Counted from the stretch's first letter, positions 16,441-28,469 are shown. The stretch is DNA of 64,000 nt from Oceaniferula flava (GCF_016811075.1 NZ_JAFBGL010000012.1:1-64000); one strand, 5' to 3'. Notes: generated from the letters alone by a model not told the origin. Numbers and translations are program-made.

Positions 16441-18150
16441 CTACATCCGCTCGGGAGTTTCAATCCCGAGCAACCCGAGTCCCTTCATCAACACCCGGCT
16501 GGTCAGCTCACAGAGCACCAGGCGGGTGTTCTGCGTTGCCCCCTCCGACTTCAGCACCGGACAGGCTTCGAAGAAGGAGTGGAAGGCCTTGGCCAGCTCC
16601 AGCAGATAGTTCGCCAGCAGGTTCGGACGGAAATCATCGAGCAGCGAGGGAACCACCTCACCGAAGCGGACAATCATCCGCGCCAAGTGAACCTCGGCAT
16701 CTTCGGTGATGGTCAGGTTTTCCAGATCCAGGCTAACGCCCTCGTCCAGCTTGCGGAAAATCGAGCGCACACGGACGCAGCTGTATTGCAAGTAAGGTGC
16801 TGTATCGCCCTGGAGCGCGAGCATCCGGTCCCAGCTGAAGACGTAATCCGTCATCCGGTGTTGGGAAAGCTCGGCAAATTTCACCGCGCCGATGCCTACG
16901 ATCTCGGCCACTTTCTGCTTCTCATCCGCAGCGAGGTCCGGGTTCTTTTCTTCGATCGCTTGGCTAGCGCGTTCCACTGCCTCGTCTAACACGTCCACCA
17001 GCTGCACGTTGTCGCCGCTGCGGGTTTTCATCAGCTTGCGGTCCTCGCCCAGGATGGAACCAAAGGAAACATGCTGCATCGATGGAGTCATACCACGGCG
17101 ACGCGTGGCTTCAAAAATTTGTTGGAAATGCAGCTGCTGGGGAGCACCGACCACGTACCAGATGTCGTCCGCATTCCACTCTTCCACGCGGAAGTCGATA
17201 GTTGCCAGATCCGTGGTGGCGTAAAGGAAACCACCATCGGCTTTGCGAACCACAGTCGGTTTATCCTCGAGCTTCGGATCGCCGTCAAAGAACACACAGA
17301 TCGCGCCTTCGCTTTCGCGGGCGACTCCTTTTTCAATCATCTCGTCCACCAAGGGGGCGAGGCGATCGTTGTAGAAACTTTCCCCATACCAGTAATCGAA
17401 ACTGACATCGAGGCGGTCGTAGATTCCCTGCAGACCATCCTTGGAAAGCTCGACGCATTTATCCCAGATCTCCAGGTTTTCCTGATCGCCGGCCTGGAGT
17501 TTCACCAGCTCCTGCTTGCAGGTTTCGCGCACGCTTTCGTCATCGCCACAGAGGGCATTGACACTGCGGTAAACGCGGAGGAGCTCCGCCACGGGGTCAC
17601 ACTCCAACGCGTCCTGATCGAGCACCGTTTTCCAGCCATGAATGATCATGCCAAACTGGGTGCCCCAGTCGCCAATGTGGTTATCTGTGATGACCTTGTG
17701 ACCGAGGAATCGGGCGATCCGTGCGAGGCTGTCACCAATAATGGTCGAGCGAATATGACCGACGTGCATGGGCTTCGCCACGTTAGGAGCGGAGAAATCC
17801 ACCACAATGGTGCGGGCGGGGCTGGCGAGAGGGACGCCGAGGCGGTCATCGCCTAACAGCTGACCAACACGCTCGCTCCACGCTTCTTTCTTAATGCGGA
17901 AATTGATGAATCCAGGACCTGCGATATCGGCTTCGGCGAGGTCACCAAGATCGAGTGCGTCAACCAACTGGGTGGCTAGCGCGCGTGGATTGGTTTTAAT
18001 TTGCTTCGCCAATACCATGGCGACGTTCGACTGGTAATCGCCAAAGCGCAGATCGGCTGAAGCAGCGACCTGGGCTTGGAAGTTCTCGGGCAAATCGACA
18101 CCCACCGCAGTCAACGCGGAGAGCAAGGATGTTTCTAATTTCTCGATCAT
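16441..18150 (-). CDS. argS: Arginyl-tRNA synthetase
   Basis: A class I synthetase that charges tRNA-Arg; 569 residues from the ATG at 18150. The N-terminal Add-1-like domain is followed by the HIGH-type motif within SAPNVAKPMHVGHIRS (HVGH at 129-132). The KMSKS loop is replaced, as in most ArgRS, here by LGEDRKLMKTRSGD. The C terminus is a DALR anticodon-binding domain (YLQYSCVRVRSIFRKLDEG to GIETPERM). It converges on the lipoprotein gene (17 bases between stops) and is preceded by a PTS EIIA gene on the same strand 66 bases away. Confidence 0.96.
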   Translation of the reverse strand: MIEKLETSLLSALTAVGVDLPENFQAQVAASADLRFGDYQSNVAMVLAKQIKTNPRALATQLVDALDLGDLAEADIAGPGFINFRIKKEAWSERVGQLLGDDRLGVPLASPARTIVVDFSAPNVAKPMHVGHIRSTIIGDSLARIARFLGHKVITDNHIGDWGTQFGMIIHGWKTVLDQDALECDPVAELLRVYRSVNALCGDDESVRETCKQELVKLQAGDQENLEIWDKCVELSKDGLQGIYDRLDVSFDYWYGESFYNDRLAPLVDEMIEKGVARESEGAICVFFDGDPKLEDKPTVVRKADGGFLYATTDLATIDFRVEEWNADDIWYVVGAPQQLHFQQIFEATRRRGMTPSMQHVSFGSILGEDRKLMKTRSGDNVQLVDVLDEAVERASQAIEEKNPDLAADEKQKVAEIVGIGAVKFAELSQHRMTDYVFSWDRMLALQGDTAPYLQYSCVRVRSIFRKLDEGVSLDLENLTITEDAEVHLARMIVRFGEVVPSLLDDFRPNLLANYLLELAKAFHSFFEACPVLKSEGATQNTRLVLCELTSRVLMKGLGLLGIETPERM

Positions 18151-18216
18151 CGTTCTAAATTCATTGAGGCAAACACACATCGCTCACGGGCGGGTGCTGC
18201 CATGGCTGCGCCGCCC

Positions 18217-18696
18217 TCACTTTTCGGCGTGAATCCGAGAGGGCCGGGAGGCAAAAATATCCAAGACATCCTCCACGGTCTCAGCCGCGCTGAGCTGCTG
18301 GCGGATGGCGCAATTGTTAAACATCTTTGCGATCGCCGCCAGTGTTTGCAAATGCAGGCTGTAGTCCTTTTTGGGAACCACAAAGAGAATGACAAAATTC
18401 ACCGGCGCGTTATCCAGGGATTCGAAGTCGCAGCCTTCCTTGGATCGGGCAAAGGCCGCCACCACCTGGTCCACGGAATCGGAGAACGCATGAGGAATCG
18501 CCACGCCCGAGCCAATGCCGGTGCTGATCTGCTGCTCGCGCTCTTCCAGCGCCTCCATAATCTCTTCACGGCTATCCGCAGCCAGCAGCTTTTTATCAAT
18601 CAGGTGATCCACGATATTAGAAATCGCCTCCACACACACATCCCCTTTAAGATCGAGAATGACCTGCTCCGGGGTTAAAAGACTGGCTAATTTCAT
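18217..18696 (-). CDS. PTS EIIA domain protein (PtsN/fructose type)
   Basis: A 159-residue single-domain EIIA of the fructose/nitrogen family. The phosphorylatable His69 lies in GSGVAIPHAFSD, and the fold pattern continues with VNFVILFVVPKKDYSLHLQTLAAIAKMF. No EIIB or EIIC permease is nearby, so a regulatory EIIA-Ntr-like role is more likely than sugar uptake. In proteobacteria ptsN sits beside rpoN and hpf; here hpf is about 45 kb away beside lptB. It precedes argS on the same strand and may be co-transcribed with it. Confidence 0.88.
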   Translation of the reverse strand: MKLASLLTPEQVILDLKGDVCVEAISNIVDHLIDKKLLAADSREEIMEALEEREQQISTGIGSGVAIPHAFSDSVDQVVAAFARSKEGCDFESLDNAPVNFVILFVVPKKDYSLHLQTLAAIAKMFNNCAIRQQLSAAETVEDVLDIFASRPSRIHAEK

Positions 18697-18868
18697 AAGG
18701 ACTGACTGGGCTGACGCAGATTGGATCGGATGGAATCAAGCGACCTAAGTGACTGACAGGAGTGGGGGCATTACCCCGAAGAAAGGCCGCTGGCAAGCAC
18801 ATTTGCCAAGACTCCCTTGCTGCTATGAGATTGACCTCAGCAGATTTAAAACCATCATGACAGGGCTC

Positions 18869-19630
18869 ATGAACATTCGAATCTCCCCCGTAGCGCTCGC
18901 TTTCATCATCGGCCTGACCACTACGGCAACAGGCTTTAGCGAGCCCCAACCGAGCGCAAAAAAAAGCACGGATGACCTGATCAAGCTGCTCCTCGCTCAG
19001 GACCTCGGCACCCGCAAGTTCCCCTTCCCAGACGTCGTTTACGCGGCCACGGGGAAAAAAGTCCTGTCCTTTTCCCCCGATCACCCACCCCAGGCACTGA
19101 TCATCAAACAGATTACCGAAGCTGCCAAAGCCACCGTGGCCGAGCTCAATGGGGTCGACTCCCCAGTGCGCCAGCTCCGCCGTATCAATGAAGCCTCTCG
19201 ATTTTTCGAAGATGGCATCCACCGGCGACTCAATGCCGTCGCTAACATCACCTGCGAAATCCCCCGCAATGCGAAAGGCAACGAGCAACGCTCCGGTTAT
19301 CCGGACCTGCTGATCACCCACACCGCGGCGGACGGCACCGTCACCCGCGCCTACCTCGACCCGAAGCTCTTCGAGAAAAAGTCCCGCGCCTCCTCGCTGC
19401 GCACCTTCTATTACGAACCACGGACCCACACCAACAAGATCCAGCACGACGCCATGCACCTGCTGATCGGCATCAGCCACGACGGCAAGCAGCAGGCCTG
19501 GACATTCACCGGCTGGGAAATCTGTGACCTCGCACATTTTCATGTTCGCCTGAAGGCGGAGTTTCAGGCTTCTAATAAAGACCTTTACCGCCCCCACACC
19601 ATCATTGAATCGTCTCAGCAGACGCCATAG
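18869..19630 (+). CDS. Secreted protein with a PD-(D/E)XK-like motif
   Basis: From the ATG at 18869 (another at 18857) the protein has 253 residues and begins with a signal peptide (about 1-24). The core contains SGYPDLLITHTAADG and, about 13 residues on, TRAYLDPKLFEKKSR. That is a PD followed by a strand with D-P-K, the spacing seen in PD-(D/E)XK nuclease-like folds. A conserved-looking Glu (INEASRFFEDG) lies upstream and ASNKDLYRP ends the domain. Export of such a fold is unusual. The nuclease relation is an inference from motif and spacing only. No known partner lies beside it. Confidence 0.7.
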   Translation: MNIRISPVALAFIIGLTTTATGFSEPQPSAKKSTDDLIKLLLAQDLGTRKFPFPDVVYAATGKKVLSFSPDHPPQALIIKQITEAAKATVAELNGVDSPVRQLRRINEASRFFEDGIHRRLNAVANITCEIPRNAKGNEQRSGYPDLLITHTAADGTVTRAYLDPKLFEKKSRASSLRTFYYEPRTHTNKIQHDAMHLLIGISHDGKQQAWTFTGWEICDLAHFHVRLKAEFQASNKDLYRPHTIIESSQQTP

Positions 19631-19677
19631 TCACGGTTGTGCCTTGACTCTTGATTCGCCTATCCTGACTCTGCCGC

Positions 19678-20112
19678 ATGGCCATTTCTCACCGCACCAG
19701 CGGCTCCACAGCACGCGATGACTATCTCGAGCAGATCCTGCATCTGATTGAGGAAAAGGGATACGCCAGACCCATCGACATCTCCAAGAAACTGGGGATT
19801 TCCCAGGCGAGTGTCACCAACATGCTGCTCAAGCTCGATGCCGAAGGGCTGGTCAAGCATGAGAAATACCGCGGCACCACCTTGACCGAGGAAGGACTGA
19901 GCATCGCCAAGGCTATCATCGATCGCCACGAGACGCTGACACGCTTCCTCGAGCTCTTTGAAATCAAGGAGGACACCATCTACCGCGACGTCGAAGGCAT
20001 GGAGCACCATGTTTCCCGCTCCACCCTCGAGGCGATCCGCGCAGTGGCGAACCACCTCGAACAAAACCCGGACACCTTGGCGGAAATCAAGGCGGCGCGA
20101 GACGCGATCTAG
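19678..20112 (+). CDS. DtxR/MntR-family metal-dependent regulator
   Basis: A 144-residue regulator with the MntR layout. An N-terminal winged helix-turn-helix (DYLEQILHLIEEKGYARPIDISKKLGISQASVTNML, written here as the region about 15-50) is followed by the wing KHEKYRGTTLTEEG. The dimerisation and metal domain follows, with likely ligands in RHETLTRFLELF and EGMEHHVSRSTLEAI. There is no SH3-like third domain, which fits manganese-sensing MntR rather than full-length DtxR. No manganese transporter gene is adjacent, so its targets must lie elsewhere. Confidence 0.88.
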   Translation: MAISHRTSGSTARDDYLEQILHLIEEKGYARPIDISKKLGISQASVTNMLLKLDAEGLVKHEKYRGTTLTEEGLSIAKAIIDRHETLTRFLELFEIKEDTIYRDVEGMEHHVSRSTLEAIRAVANHLEQNPDTLAEIKAARDAI

Positions 20113-20249
20113 CAACTTTGACGGCCAATCGTCCAGATAGCCGCGACAGTAGCCAATCCCCCCTTGCCATCTGAGTTAAGCAGGTGTATGGAACCTCCGC
20201 AAGGCACCCAAAATGTGCCTAAAAATCAGCACCTTTTACCATTCTCAAC

Positions 20250-23435
<3,186 letters not shown>

Positions 23436-23513
23436 AGGCAGGAGCAGGCAATCAGGCTACAGCGGTCACCACGACCACACCCTGACGGCTCTCACGCCAA
23501 CAAACAATCAAAC

Positions 23514-23545
23514 AACCCTGGGTGAAAACCCAGGGTTTTTCTTTT
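23514..23545 (+). terminator. Rho-independent terminator of secA
   Basis: A perfect 10-base-pair stem (23514-23523 with 23528-23537) is closed by a GAAA tetraloop and followed by TTTTTCTTTT. It lies about 80 bases after the secA stop codon. Confidence 0.9.
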
Positions 23546-23654
23546 CCCCCACCTCAGCGCACACCCCATCCCCTCATGCGATGGCCAGTTAGGCGCCTAC
23601 GGCATCCCCCACATTCACTCAAGAAGGTGAGTCCTAGAATAGGCTGACAGAAGA

Positions 23655-23942
23655 TCACTCTTCCCGGTGCTTCTTACGCTCCTCCTTCACCACCGCAGCC
23701 ATATCGTAAATGGCCAGCAGGACGATCATCAGGCCGTAGAACATCGAGGCACCCCACCAGAGAAGAAACAGCCACACACTCCCGCTCAACCAAGTGGCCA
23801 GCGGCCAGGCGCCCAGCACCACCAAAACCAGCAGCACAATCACCAGCTGAAACAGCATCTTCCGCCGCATTTCACGCGAGTGCAGAATCATCCGTGCAAG
23901 TCCCACACACACTGTCGCCCAGCTAGCTCTCTTCTCTGACAT
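23655..23942 (-). CDS. Small membrane protein (two helices)
   Basis: A 95-residue protein with two predicted membrane helices (about 31-52 and 56-80), a basic N terminus (MILHSREMRRK) and a charged C-terminal tail (VVKEERKKHREE). It is transcribed toward the secA terminator and away from serS. I do not recognise a family; helical pairs of this kind often belong to DUF-type inner-membrane proteins. The reading frame looks real because of the clear hydrophobic and charged pattern. Confidence 0.55.
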   Translation of the reverse strand: MSEKRASWATVCVGLARMILHSREMRRKMLFQLVIVLLVLVVLGAWPLATWLSGSVWLFLLWWGASMFYGLMIVLLAIYDMAAVVKEERKKHREE

Positions 23943-24246
23943 CGCGCTGACCTTAAGTTTTCAGTTCCAAACTCCAAATACCAAATCGGAAAAACTTTCG
24001 CGTCTCATCAACGAATCATCCACCCTGGCAAACAATTCGTCCAATTCGCTAGATTCGCGGTCAAGCGCCCCGTGGATGCTGGGCAATAACCCAAGCCACC
24101 TTCCGTGTATTCCGTCGCTTCTGTGGTTCAAAAGCACCACTCAAACCTTGTTTCGCGTAGTTCGCATATTTCGCGGTCAAAAAATTCGTATCATTCACAA
24201 GATTCGTAGTTTCAAAATCGGCCCGATCCGCTATCACTTCCGCGCC
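23943..24246. repeat. Intergenic cluster of 7- and 9-base period repeats before serS
   Basis: This 304-base gap holds no gene. It starts with heptads (23958-23999; TTCCAAA, CTCCAAA, TACCAAA at 23965-23985). Four blocks follow, each of three 9-base units, at 24035-24061, 24100-24126, 24151-24177 and 24084-24110 plus 100, that is 24184-24210. Each block ends in a short CAA- or TTCAAAA-containing tail. Typical units are ATTCGTCCA, ATTCGCTAG, ATTCGCGGT. All blocks face the same way. The last ends about 30 bases before the serS start codon, so the repeats are probably transcribed in its leader. Confidence 0.8.
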
Positions 24247-25521
24247 ATGCTTGATATCAAAGCCATCCGCGAAGACGCCGCAGCCATCAAAGAACGCCTT
24301 GCTACCCGAGGCGGTGATGCGCATTTGCTCATCGATGAAGTGCTCGCCTGCGATGAATCCCGTCGCAGTGCCGAGACCGATAAGCAGCAGCTCCAGTCCC
24401 AGCGCAAGCAGCTGTCCAAGCAAATCGGAGCCCTCATGGGCCAAGGCAAAGCCGACGAGGCCGAAGCCATCAAGGAAGAGGTCCGCGAGATCGGCGAAAA
24501 GATCGCCGCGCTCGATGAAGCCGGTGAAACCGCCGGCAGCCGCCAGACCGAGCTGCTGATGAGCATCCCCAACCTCCCCCACGCCGATTGCCCGGTAGGC
24601 GACAACGAAGACGCCAACCCTGAAATCCGCGTCTGGGGTGAGAAACCTGAAATAGCCGAACCACTCGACCACGTTGCCCTCGCCGAACAACACGGCCTGA
24701 TCAGCTTCGACGATGGCACCCGCCTGACCGGATCCGGCTACGTCGTTTACCGGGGAAAAGGAGCCCGCCTCGAGCGCGCACTCATCCAATTTCTACTCAA
24801 CACCCAGAGTGATGAACACGGCTACGAGGAAGTCAACGTGCCACACATCATCAAACGTGAGTGCATGGAAGGAACCGGCCAGCTGCCGAAGTTCGAGGAC
24901 GACATGTATGGCATCGAGGACAACTCCCTTTTCCTCGCCCCCACCGCCGAAGTCCCGGTGACCAACCTTTACCGCGACACCCTACTCAAGGACGACGAAC
25001 TCCCGATCAAGCTCACCGCCTACACCCCCTGCTTCCGCCGTGAAGCCGGTAGTGCGGGTCGTGACAACCGCGGCATCATCCGCATGCACCAGTTCGATAA
25101 AGTCGAGCTGGTTCAAATCGTCCAGCCGGAGAAATCCTTCGAGCTGCTCGAGGAACTCACCGGTCACGCCGAGGCGATTCTCCAGAAGCTCGGCCTGCAT
25201 TACCGCGTGATTGAACTCTGCACCGGCGACATCGGGTTCTCGTCCACCAAGACCTACGACATCGAAGTTTGGTCGCCCGGACAAAACAAATTCCTCGAGG
25301 TCTCATCCTGCTCGAACTTTGGCGACTACCAAGCGCGCCGGATGAAGCTGCGTTATAAAGACGCCGACGGCAAAAACCAGATCTGCCACACCCTGAACGG
25401 ATCCGGCACCGCGCTGCCTCGTCTTTACGTCGCCCTCATCGAGCAATACCAGCAGCCCGACGGCTCCATCCTCATCCCCGAGGCTCTGGCCCCCTACTTC
25501 GGCGCTGATCAGATCGGCTAA
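24247..25521 (+). CDS. serS: Seryl-tRNA synthetase
   Basis: A class II synthetase that charges tRNA-Ser; 424 residues from the ATG at 24247. The N-terminal long coiled-coil arm (about 30-100, rich in Gln/Lys/Glu heptads) contacts the variable arm of tRNA-Ser. The catalytic domain shows motif 2 (FRREAGSAGRDNRGIIRMHQ), the serine-binding region (SSCSNFGDYQARRMKLRY) and motif 3 (NGSGTALPRLYVALIE). The frame is open 57 codons upstream, but that part is the repeat cluster. A terminator follows within 30 bases of the stop. Confidence 0.96.
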   Translation: MLDIKAIREDAAAIKERLATRGGDAHLLIDEVLACDESRRSAETDKQQLQSQRKQLSKQIGALMGQGKADEAEAIKEEVREIGEKIAALDEAGETAGSRQTELLMSIPNLPHADCPVGDNEDANPEIRVWGEKPEIAEPLDHVALAEQHGLISFDDGTRLTGSGYVVYRGKGARLERALIQFLLNTQSDEHGYEEVNVPHIIKRECMEGTGQLPKFEDDMYGIEDNSLFLAPTAEVPVTNLYRDTLLKDDELPIKLTAYTPCFRREAGSAGRDNRGIIRMHQFDKVELVQIVQPEKSFELLEELTGHAEAILQKLGLHYRVIELCTGDIGFSSTKTYDIEVWSPGQNKFLEVSSCSNFGDYQARRMKLRYKDADGKNQICHTLNGSGTALPRLYVALIEQYQQPDGSILIPEALAPYFGADQIG

Positions 25522-25550
25522 TCCGCCATCGCTCTCTTTGACTTCACCAA

Positions 25551-25583
25551 AAAGCACCGTGTTCGCACGGTGCTTTTTTTTGC
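25551..25583 (+). terminator. Rho-independent terminator of serS
   Basis: A 13-base-pair stem counting the outer A-T pairs (25551-25563 with 25568-25580) is closed by a TTCG tetraloop and runs into eight T. The A-run on the left could also let it act on the minus strand, though no gene comes from that side. Confidence 0.92.
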
Positions 25584-25925
25584 GTCCTGATGACTGAACT
25601 CTACACTCAAAAACTGCGTTTTGATGCATCCGAATTCACCATCAGTGAACTTTTTCAATCCACTCAAGAATATGAAGAACACCACATGAACCACTCACGA
25701 TAAGCACGATAGCACGGAATAATAAGCTCAAACGGCGATAAAGTTTACAAAATTTATAATTAACAGGATCTTAACTATCGTAAAAACCACACAACTTATA
25801 CAATTGTTTGATCAACCAATCATAAAAACCAACGCATGATTACTTTTTATAGAAAATTTACATAATTATTTGACTTTATAGATTTATGTAAGAGTTTCGC
25901 GGCGAACACACCCTATTTACCCGCT
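25584..25925. other. AT-rich island upstream of the PEP-CTERM gene
   Basis: No gene is visible in this stretch of about 340 bases. From about 25730 to 25900 the base composition is far more AT-rich than the surroundings. An inverted repeat TTACATAA/TTATGTAA (25858-25865 and 25884-25891) flanks a TTTGACTTTATAG segment 35-60 bases before the start codon, and TTTATAGA occurs just left of each arm (25847-25854 and 25875-25882). The arrangement looks like a promoter with an operator, but no factor can be named. Confidence 0.5.
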
Positions 25926-26885
25926 ATGAATCTCATCCAAAAAATCAATCTTCGTGGTGCTGCCCTTGGCCTCTCCAGCTTGTCACTGGCAGCAGCTCTC
26001 CCATTGAGCATCACTGACGCCAATGCCCAGAGTCTGTCACCACTATCGGACTACTCCGTAATCGTCTCCGGCGATTTCAGCACCACGTCCGACGTCGAAG
26101 GCCGCACCTTGGTCGGCGGCGACCTCACAGGCAGCAACAGCATGAACCTCGCCATCAAGCTGCAGAACACAGTGGACTCATCCACCTTCACTCTCCAAGT
26201 GGCGGGTGACATTGTTTCCGGAAACTCGATCAATCTGAACGCCGGTAGCATTGAGCTCGGGGGATCAATTTCACGCAACGTCAACTACAACGGTGGCGGT
26301 TCACTGGTATCGAACCCAGGTGTTTCCTACGATGCGATCTTCGCTCAACTCGATGCCGCCAGCTCCCAGCTTTCTGGTCTCGCCTCCAACAGCGTAGCCA
26401 GCTTCCCAAGCAGCCAGCCAGGACCACTGGTCTTCAGCGCCACACCGGACGACGATGGCACTGCTATTTTTTCCTACAGCGGCAACGACATCTTCAGCAA
26501 TAATTACGTGCAACAGATTGAGCTGGACCTGAACTCTGCCAGCACCGTGGTGATCAACGTTTCAGGAACGGATATCGACTGGACAAGTGGTAACATGGTC
26601 GGCTCGTTCACAGACCTCGCGGTGCGTGAGAGCGTGATCTGGAACTTCTACGAAGCTGAAAGCATCGACTTCGGCAGCTACAACATGATGGGGCAGGTCC
26701 TCGCCCCAAATGCCACGGTGACCACCTCCGCTAACATCGACGGTTCTATCTACGCCCAGAACCTCACCACCACTTCGGAAGTGCACCTGCCAACTTACAA
26801 TGGCGAACTGGTTCCGGAACCATCCAGCCTCGCCATGCTCGGCCTCTCTGCTTTTGCCTTCCTGATGCGCCGCAAACGTGGCTAA
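25926..26885 (+). CDS. Choice-of-anchor A family PEP-CTERM protein
   Basis: A 319-residue exported protein. After a signal peptide (about 1-34, cut after DANA) comes a choice-of-anchor-A-type domain: PLSDYSVIVSGDFSTTSDVEG and VGGDL near the start, and NFYEAESIDFGSYNMMGQVLAPNA near the end. It ends in a PEP-CTERM signal: VPEPSSLAMLGLSAFAF, a hydrophobic helix, then RRKRG. Such tails are cleaved by an exosortase/archaeosortase-type enzyme, which is not encoded here, and direct the protein to the cell surface. The gene stands alone between two terminators, with a long AT-rich leader. Confidence 0.92.
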   Translation: MNLIQKINLRGAALGLSSLSLAAALPLSITDANAQSLSPLSDYSVIVSGDFSTTSDVEGRTLVGGDLTGSNSMNLAIKLQNTVDSSTFTLQVAGDIVSGNSINLNAGSIELGGSISRNVNYNGGGSLVSNPGVSYDAIFAQLDAASSQLSGLASNSVASFPSSQPGPLVFSATPDDDGTAIFSYSGNDIFSNNYVQQIELDLNSASTVVINVSGTDIDWTSGNMVGSFTDLAVRESVIWNFYEAESIDFGSYNMMGQVLAPNATVTTSANIDGSIYAQNLTTTSEVHLPTYNGELVPEPSSLAMLGLSAFAFLMRRKRG

Positions 26886-26912
26886 GCCAAGCACAAGCAT
26901 CCAATTTCCCTC

Positions 26913-26944
26913 AAGAGGCTGTCACTGGACAGCCTCTTTTTTTT
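26913..26944 (+). terminator. Rho-independent terminator of the PEP-CTERM gene
   Basis: A perfect 11-base-pair stem (26913-26923 with 26928-26938) with a four-base loop runs into eight T. It lies 28 bases after the stop codon. Confidence 0.9.
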
Positions 26945-26968
26945 GTCTCATTGATCATGACGAGAAAG

Positions 26969-27274
26969 TTAATCGCGAGAGCCTTCTTCGTCGCGCCAGG
27001 GGTGAAAATGCTCATGTTTACCGTGCCAATCCTCTAACTCATAAGCTGCATAAGCAACGCCTAACACGTAGGCTGCTGGCACCAAAATAATGGCCAAACC
27101 GAAGGTTGCCAGAGCCAGCAAGGCGGTGACGAAGACCATCAGGAGGTTGCCTCCGGTCATAATGCCGAGCCCTGCCAGGTAGTGATGTTTGTAAAGATGC
27201 CCAGCCCCCGGCAGCACGCTCAATAGCGCAGCGAAGAGGTCGCGGTCCTGTTTTCTCAGATGAATTTTTTCCAT
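26969..27274 (-). CDS. Small membrane protein (TM2-like)
   Basis: A 101-residue protein with two hydrophobic segments (about 34-50 and 53-76) after a polar start. The segment LSVLPGAGHLYKHHYLAGL resembles the first helix and turn of TM2-type small membrane proteins, which share a GxGxxY pattern. The C terminus is rich in His, Trp and acid (EDWHGKHEHFHPW) and could bind a metal. It converges on the PEP-CTERM gene, whose terminator lies between. The role is unknown. Confidence 0.6.
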   Translation of the reverse strand: MEKIHLRKQDRDLFAALLSVLPGAGHLYKHHYLAGLGIMTGGNLLMVFVTALLALATFGLAIILVPAAYVLGVAYAAYELEDWHGKHEHFHPWRDEEGSRD

Positions 27275-27431
27275 GGCATTCTCCTAGGCTAGATTGACAC
27301 AATTCAATCTACACCAGACCTCGGTAAAATTCAACTCACCGCGTCTCTTGGGGCATGCACTGACGGGCCGGCACACAGGATTTTGAGAGGAGAAATCTGG
27401 TATTTGCCCTGCGCCCGACTACAACCAGCGC

Positions 27432-28469
27432 ATGCCCGCTGACCCGCAGAAACCCCGCGCAAAAAAACACCCGACCCAAAACCCCCGGGCGTTCCAGAAT
27501 GCCCTGGTGAAGTGGTTCGAGGCCGAAGGCAAGGAATACCCGTGGCGCGACACCACCGATCCCTGGGCGATCCTGGTTTCCGAAATCATGCTGCAGCAGA
27601 CGCAGGTGGCCACCGTGTTAGGGAAAGGTCACTACACCCGCTTCATGGCGCTCTACCCGACACCGCGCGCGATGGCCGAGGCGACCGAGCAGGAGATCCT
27701 CAAGGCCTGGGAAGGGCTGGGGTATTATCGGCGGGCGCGCAACCTGCATGCCGCCGCCCGTGCCATCACTCGCGATCACGGCGGATATTTCCCCAAGAAA
27801 TACGATGAAGTGCGCGCACTCCCGGGCATCGGCGAATACACCGCAGGTGCCGTGGCATCTTTTGCCTATAATGAAGCTCAAGCGATTGTGGACGCCAACG
27901 TCGCTCGGGTGTTCTCGCGGGTTTTTGATTTCCAAGAACGCATCGACACCAGCGCCGGCAGTCGACAGCTATGGAAATGGGCGGCCGATCTGGTGCCGGG
28001 AGACAATCCACGCGCCTACAACTCGGCACTGATGGAGTTGGGCCAGCGACAATGCTCGAACAAATCGCCCGATTGCTCAAGCTGCCCGGTGAGCCAATTT
28101 TGCCAGTGCAGCGACCCCAGCACGCTACCGATCAAGAAGTCCGCCGCCAAGGTCACCCGCACCGATGAGTTCGCCCTCTTTGCCACGGACTCTCACGGTC
28201 GGGTGCTGCTGCATCAGGTGCAGCAGGGCAAACGCCGCGAAGGTATGTGGTCGATCCCCAGACGCGAGCATGCCGAAACGCTCGACCTGGCGCTGGCGCT
28301 GAAAACCACCTACAGCATCACACGCTATCATGTGACCCTGCGGATCTACGCCTGTGACGCCCAGAACGTGAACGTCCAGGATCAGGAAAAGTGGCACACA
28401 CTCGATGAGCTGGAACAGCTGCCCATGCCCAGCCCCGACAGGCGGGCGCTGGAGAGCTTATTGGACTAG
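27432..28469 (+). CDS. mutY: A/G-specific adenine DNA glycosylase
   Basis: Removes adenine mispaired with 8-oxoguanine. The 345-residue protein has the helix-hairpin-helix glycosylase core: Glu51 in SEIMLQQTQV, the hairpin LPGIGEYTAGAV, and catalytic Asp154 in VDANVARV. A [4Fe-4S] cluster follows with Cys208, 215, 218 and 224 in the C-x6-C-x2-C-x5-C spacing. The C-terminal Nudix-like 8-oxoG recognition domain runs from about 240 (FALFATDSHGRVLL, GMWSIPRR). Length is normal. It stands alone, 25 bases from the convergent ThuA-like gene. Confidence 0.95.
   Translation: MPADPQKPRAKKHPTQNPRAFQNALVKWFEAEGKEYPWRDTTDPWAILVSEIMLQQTQVATVLGKGHYTRFMALYPTPRAMAEATEQEILKAWEGLGYYRRARNLHAAARAITRDHGGYFPKKYDEVRALPGIGEYTAGAVASFAYNEAQAIVDANVARVFSRVFDFQERIDTSAGSRQLWKWAADLVPGDNPRAYNSALMELGQRQCSNKSPDCSSCPVSQFCQCSDPSTLPIKKSAAKVTRTDEFALFATDSHGRVLLHQVQQGKRREGMWSIPRREHAETLDLALALKTTYSITRYHVTLRIYACDAQNVNVQDQEKWHTLDELEQLPMPSPDRRALESLLD

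Noticed and set aside
24035-24210. CRISPR array as an explanation of the repeats before serS
   Set aside because: Units are 9 bases and contiguous, without 25-40-base repeats separated by unique spacers, and no cas genes are present.
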